This document shows positions 5,968-8,310 of a stretch of 8,310 nt of DNA, piece by piece; position 1 is the stretch's first letter; each line of letters starts with the position of its first letter. The stretch is from Clostridiales bacterium (GTDB taxonomy: Bacteria > Bacillota > Clostridia > Lachnospirales > WQUN01): NCBI GenBank assembly GCA_031271275.1, contig JAISWA010000128.1, forward strand, positions 1-8,310, read 5' to 3'. The notes beneath the pieces were generated by a model. The model worked only from the letters and a program-made list of their open reading frames with translations. It was not told the DNA's origin and searched no databases. The position numbers and the translations under genes are program-made.

Positions 5968-6854
5968 TACCCCTTTATCGCGCCGCCGGTAACGCCGGCG
6001 ATGATTTTTTCGCTCAGGAAAATATATAAAATAAACGTGGGCGCGAAAACAATGACCACACTGGCGAACATCCCTCCCCAGTCACTGGTGTAGCGCATGG
6101 ACTGTATCATGTTGTACAGGCCCACCGCCACCGGCCGTATCTGCGTCTTGTTGGCGAACACCATGGACATGAAGTATTCGTTCCAAATGGTGATGAAGTT
6201 AAAAATCGTGACGGTGATAATGCCCGGCTGCGCCAACGGGAACATAATCCGCCAGAAAGTCCCGATGGGGCTGCACCCGTCCATTGCCGCCGCTTCCTCG
6301 AACGTGAAGGAAAGGTTCCTGAAAAAAGTCAGCAGAAAAAATATGGTGAAGGGCACGTTCATTGCCACATACAGGAAAATAATCGTGGGCCGGGTGTTGG
6401 TCAGCCTGAGCGAGGTGACTACCCCGAACAGGGGCATGATAATCAAAATCGCGGGAATGCCCATCGCCGCCGAAATCATGCTTTGTATCAGCCCGTTGCC
6501 GGGGAAGCGGAAGCGGCTTAGGGCGTAAGCGGCGGGGGCGGCGATAATGACGATGAGCGTGCAGGAAATCATCGTGTACAAAACGGAATTTAAAAAGAAA
6601 ACGCTGACCCGCTGAGTGCTCCAGGCTTTGACGTAGTTGTCGAAGCGCAGGTCGCCGCTGAAAAGCCGCTGAAAAAAGGAGCCCATCATGTCTTCGCTGA
6701 AAATTTCCCGCGAGGTCAGCAGGGAAGCGCACACCACCCACGCCACCACAATAAAGGTAAAGAGTACCCAAGCGGTGCATATCACATACCCCGGCAGCAG
6801 CCGGGCTTCTTTTTGCGGTTTAAAGGGTTCGGGCGTTTTTTTTAGTTTCGCCAT
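5967..6854 (-). CDS. Carbohydrate ABC transporter permease, MalG-type
   Basis: This is an inner-membrane subunit of a CUT1-family sugar importer, forming the translocation pore with the MalF-type partner encoded just upstream. It has 295 residues with a basic, proline-containing N-terminus and six hydrophobic segments (the first about 24-46). The cytoplasmic EAA loop that docks to the ATPase reads EEAAAMDG at 186-193, followed by FWRIMFPLAQPGI. The C-terminus VTGGAIKG matches the family's usual ending, so the protein is complete. The start is ATG at 6852-6854: AAGGAG (minus strand, 6864-6869) is 9 bases away, whereas the in-frame GTG at 6858-6860 would be only 3 bases from it. It follows the other permease after an 18-base gap, so the two are surely cotranscribed. 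The substrate cannot be inferred. Confidence 0.95.
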   Translation of the reverse strand: MAKLKKTPEPFKPQKEARLLPGYVICTAWVLFTFIVVAWVVCASLLTSREIFSEDMMGSFFQRLFSGDLRFDNYVKAWSTQRVSVFFLNSVLYTMISCTLIVIIAAPAAYALSRFRFPGNGLIQSMISAAMGIPAILIIMPLFGVVTSLRLTNTRPTIIFLYVAMNVPFTIFFLLTFFRNLSFTFEEAAAMDGCSPIGTFWRIMFPLAQPGIITVTIFNFITIWNEYFMSMVFANKTQIRPVAVGLYNMIQSMRYTSDWGGMFASVVIVFAPTFILYIFLSEKIIAGVTGGAIKG

Positions 6855-6863
6855 AATCACTTT

Positions 6864-6869
6864 CTCCTT
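6864..6869 (-). promoter_or_regulatory. Ribosome binding site of the MalG-type gene
   Basis: AAGGAG on the minus strand, 9 bases before the ATG at 6854. It favours that ATG over the GTG two codons upstream, which would leave only 3 bases of spacing. Confidence 0.85.
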
Positions 6870-6872
6870 TAT

Positions 6873-7778
6873 TTACAGTTCCACGTCGTCTTTGCGGGTG
6901 ACCAGATTCATAAAGACGGAAACGATAACCACCATCAGCGCCATCATTACGCCGATTGCCGCGCCGCCGCCCGTGTTGCGCACGGTATTGGCCGCAGACG
7001 AACCGCCGAACACCATTTCATACATATAAGTCACCGGCGTCACCGTGTCGTTGGACACCGCCCACGAGGTAAATATCCGGCTCCACACGAAAAAGCCCGT
7101 GGTAAAAACCGTCCAGATGACTACGTTGCTTCTGATTACGCCCACCAGAAGCGGCAGGGTCACATAAAAAAACTTTTGAAAGACGTTCGCGCCCTCAATG
7201 CCGGACGCTTCGTATAGGTCTACGCTTATGCGCTCGATTCCGCTGATAAAGATAAGCATGTGATAACCCACCATGCCGAACCCGTAGCCGATAAGCATAC
7301 TCCAGAACAGCCGCCCCGGAGCCGTCCACAGCACGGGTTCGCCGCCAAAAGCCGTTATCACGTTGTTAAATATGCCGTAGTCCACGTTGTACACGTAGTT
7401 GAGCCACATGGTGCCCATGGCGACGGCGCTGATTACATTGGGAAGGTAAATAATCGTGCGGTAAAATTTCTTCAGCCGCAGCCCGCTTGTCAAAATTACC
7501 GCGAACAGCAGCGCCAACGTAAGGACGACGATGCCGCCCACAAACCATATTTTCAGTATATTGCCCGCCGAGGTAAGGAACAGCTGCGTGCTGAACAAAT
7601 CGGTATAATTGCCGAACCCGTAAAAGCTCCACTCACCGGTGGGCTGGGAGATAGATTCCACTTTAAAAAGGCTCATGATAAACGTGCGGATTACGGGGTA
7701 TAAAAATACCATCAGGTATAAAAGCATGGCCGGCGTTAAAAAAATAACAATCATCCGGTTATTTTTTTTCCGGAGCAT
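6873..7778 (-). CDS. Carbohydrate ABC transporter permease, MalF/UgpA-type
   Basis: This is the first permease of the sugar importer: 301 residues, without the long extra periplasmic loop and additional N-terminal helices of E. coli MalF, as in most Gram-positive CUT1 systems. Six hydrophobic segments are visible, beginning with IVIFLTPAMLLYLMVFLYPVI after a basic start (MLRKKNNR). The EAA loop reads YEASGIEGANVFQKFFYVTLP around residues 189-209; it has IEGA where IDGA is more usual, a mild change. The ATG at 7776-7778 is preceded by a purine-rich GGGAGAGGTGG stretch on the minus strand. The gene lies downstream of the binding-protein gene, separated by an intrinsic terminator hairpin, and 18 bases ahead of the MalG-type gene. 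Confidence 0.95.
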   Translation of the reverse strand: MLRKKNNRMIVIFLTPAMLLYLMVFLYPVIRTFIMSLFKVESISQPTGEWSFYGFGNYTDLFSTQLFLTSAGNILKIWFVGGIVVLTLALLFAVILTSGLRLKKFYRTIIYLPNVISAVAMGTMWLNYVYNVDYGIFNNVITAFGGEPVLWTAPGRLFWSMLIGYGFGMVGYHMLIFISGIERISVDLYEASGIEGANVFQKFFYVTLPLLVGVIRSNVVIWTVFTTGFFVWSRIFTSWAVSNDTVTPVTYMYEMVFGGSSAANTVRNTGGGAAIGVMMALMVVIVSVFMNLVTRKDDVEL

Positions 7779-7799
7779 GTAACCACCTCTCCCTTATAC

Positions 7800-7828
7800 A
7801 AAAAAAGGGGCTGTTTCCAGCCCCTTTT
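7800..7828 (-). terminator. Intrinsic terminator/attenuator between binding-protein and permease genes
   Basis: AAAAGGGGCTG (7803-7813) pairs with CAGCCCCTTTT (7818-7828) in an 11-bp stem with a four-base loop. Read on the minus strand the loop is GAAA, a stable GNRA tetraloop, and the stem runs into seven T residues (7800-7806). It follows the stop codon of the binding-protein gene by 11 bases and precedes the permease start by about 20. This fits partial termination that gives more binding protein than permease. The plus strand also ends in TTTT but has no coding gene to terminate. Confidence 0.88.
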
Positions 7829-7839
7829 ATAAAACAACC

Positions 7840-8310
7840 TTATCTTTTAAGCGCAGCCATACCGTCCGCGAACTGCTGCGCGCTAAACTCGCCCGCAACC
7901 ATCTTCGCGAAACCTTCCATAATGGCGGTGTTGATTTCCGGGTCGTCTTCCATGCCGTTCGCCCAGTTCATGCGGGTGGTGGTCGCGTCTATTACGGCTT
8001 TGGCTTCCGCAATCTGCACCGGCCATGTGGCGTCGTTAGCCATGGGCACGCCCATAGACTGGTCGGCAAGCTTTTGGTCCCACTCGCCTACGGTCATCCA
8101 ACGGACGAACGCGAAAGCTTCGTCGGGGTATTTGGTGTCTTTATTGATACCGAAGGACTGCGCGCCGTAGTTGTTGGCTTCCGGCCCGTCGCCCGCCGCG
8201 TCGATAGCCGGCCACGCGAACTGACCCCAACGGATATCCGGCGCCTGCTCCTTAATTTCGTTGGGAAGCCATGTGCCGTTAAGGTACATAGCCACGGTTT
8301 CGGGGGCGAA
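7840..8310 (-). CDS. Extracellular sugar-binding protein of the ABC transporter (C-terminal part, cut by window edge)
   Basis: The last 156 residues of a family 1 solute-binding protein are visible; the frame is open through the right edge, so the signal peptide and N-terminal lobe are missing. The protein should be a secreted lipoprotein that captures a sugar or oligosaccharide and delivers it to the MalF/MalG permeases. Visible landmarks are AMYLNGTWLPNEI, typical of the C-lobe where the bound ligand strand lies, then QSFGINKDTKYPDEAFAFVRWM (the usual segment on filling of helices after the hinge) and a helical tail ending FADGMAALKR. An in-frame GTG at 8293-8295 is not taken as the start because coding similarity continues upstream of it (FAPET). 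The identification rests on the motif pattern and on the permease genes downstream; substrate is unknown. Confidence 0.9.
   Translation of the reverse strand, partial: FAPETVAMYLNGTWLPNEIKEQAPDIRWGQFAWPAIDAAGDGPEANNYGAQSFGINKDTKYPDEAFAFVRWMTVGEWDQKLADQSMGVPMANDATWPVQIAEAKAVIDATTTRMNWANGMEDDPEINTAIMEGFAKMVAGEFSAQQFADGMAALKR

Overview
The window looks like chromosomal DNA of a moderately GC-rich member of the Bacillota, most likely a clostridial lineage. Support comes from the strong AAGGAG-type ribosome binding sites, a SOS box of the Gram-positive type (GAAC-N4-GTTC), the CUT1-type sugar ABC transporter genes and the secreted GHL10 protein. The species cannot be named from the sequence alone.

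Layout: (1) 1-950, minus strand: the N-terminal third of uvrA (excision repair), running off the left edge. (2) 951-1194: a divergent intergenic region with a near-perfect LexA/SOS box, a candidate uvrA promoter flanked by a 9-bp inverted repeat, and, facing the other way, a TG-extended TATAAT promoter with a 17-bp palindrome at its -35 position. (3) 1195-5827, plus strand: three genes joined by 4-bp stop/start overlaps. They are a 1002-residue secreted protein that fuses a GHL10-type glycoside hydrolase to a zinc N-acetylmuramoyl-L-alanine amidase, an OmpR-family response regulator, and a small histidine kinase with almost no extracellular part. (4) 5827-5967: a roughly 140-bp nested palindrome filling the space between two convergent genes. 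(5) 5967-8310, minus strand: a sugar ABC transporter operon in the order binding protein (C-terminal part only, cut by the right edge), MalF-like permease, MalG-like permease. An intrinsic terminator hairpin lies between the binding-protein gene and the permease genes, and no ATPase gene is present in the window.

Working together: the fusion protein carries in one chain the two activities needed in sequence to strip and then cut peptidoglycan glycan strands. The amidase makes denuded (peptide-free) glycan, and the GHL10 family includes E. coli DigH/YddW, which cuts denuded glycan. Translational coupling to a two-component system suggests that wall turnover and its sensing are produced as a unit. 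This module is the most unusual part of the window. The ABC transporter is an ordinary carbohydrate importer, and its substrate cannot be told from what is visible.
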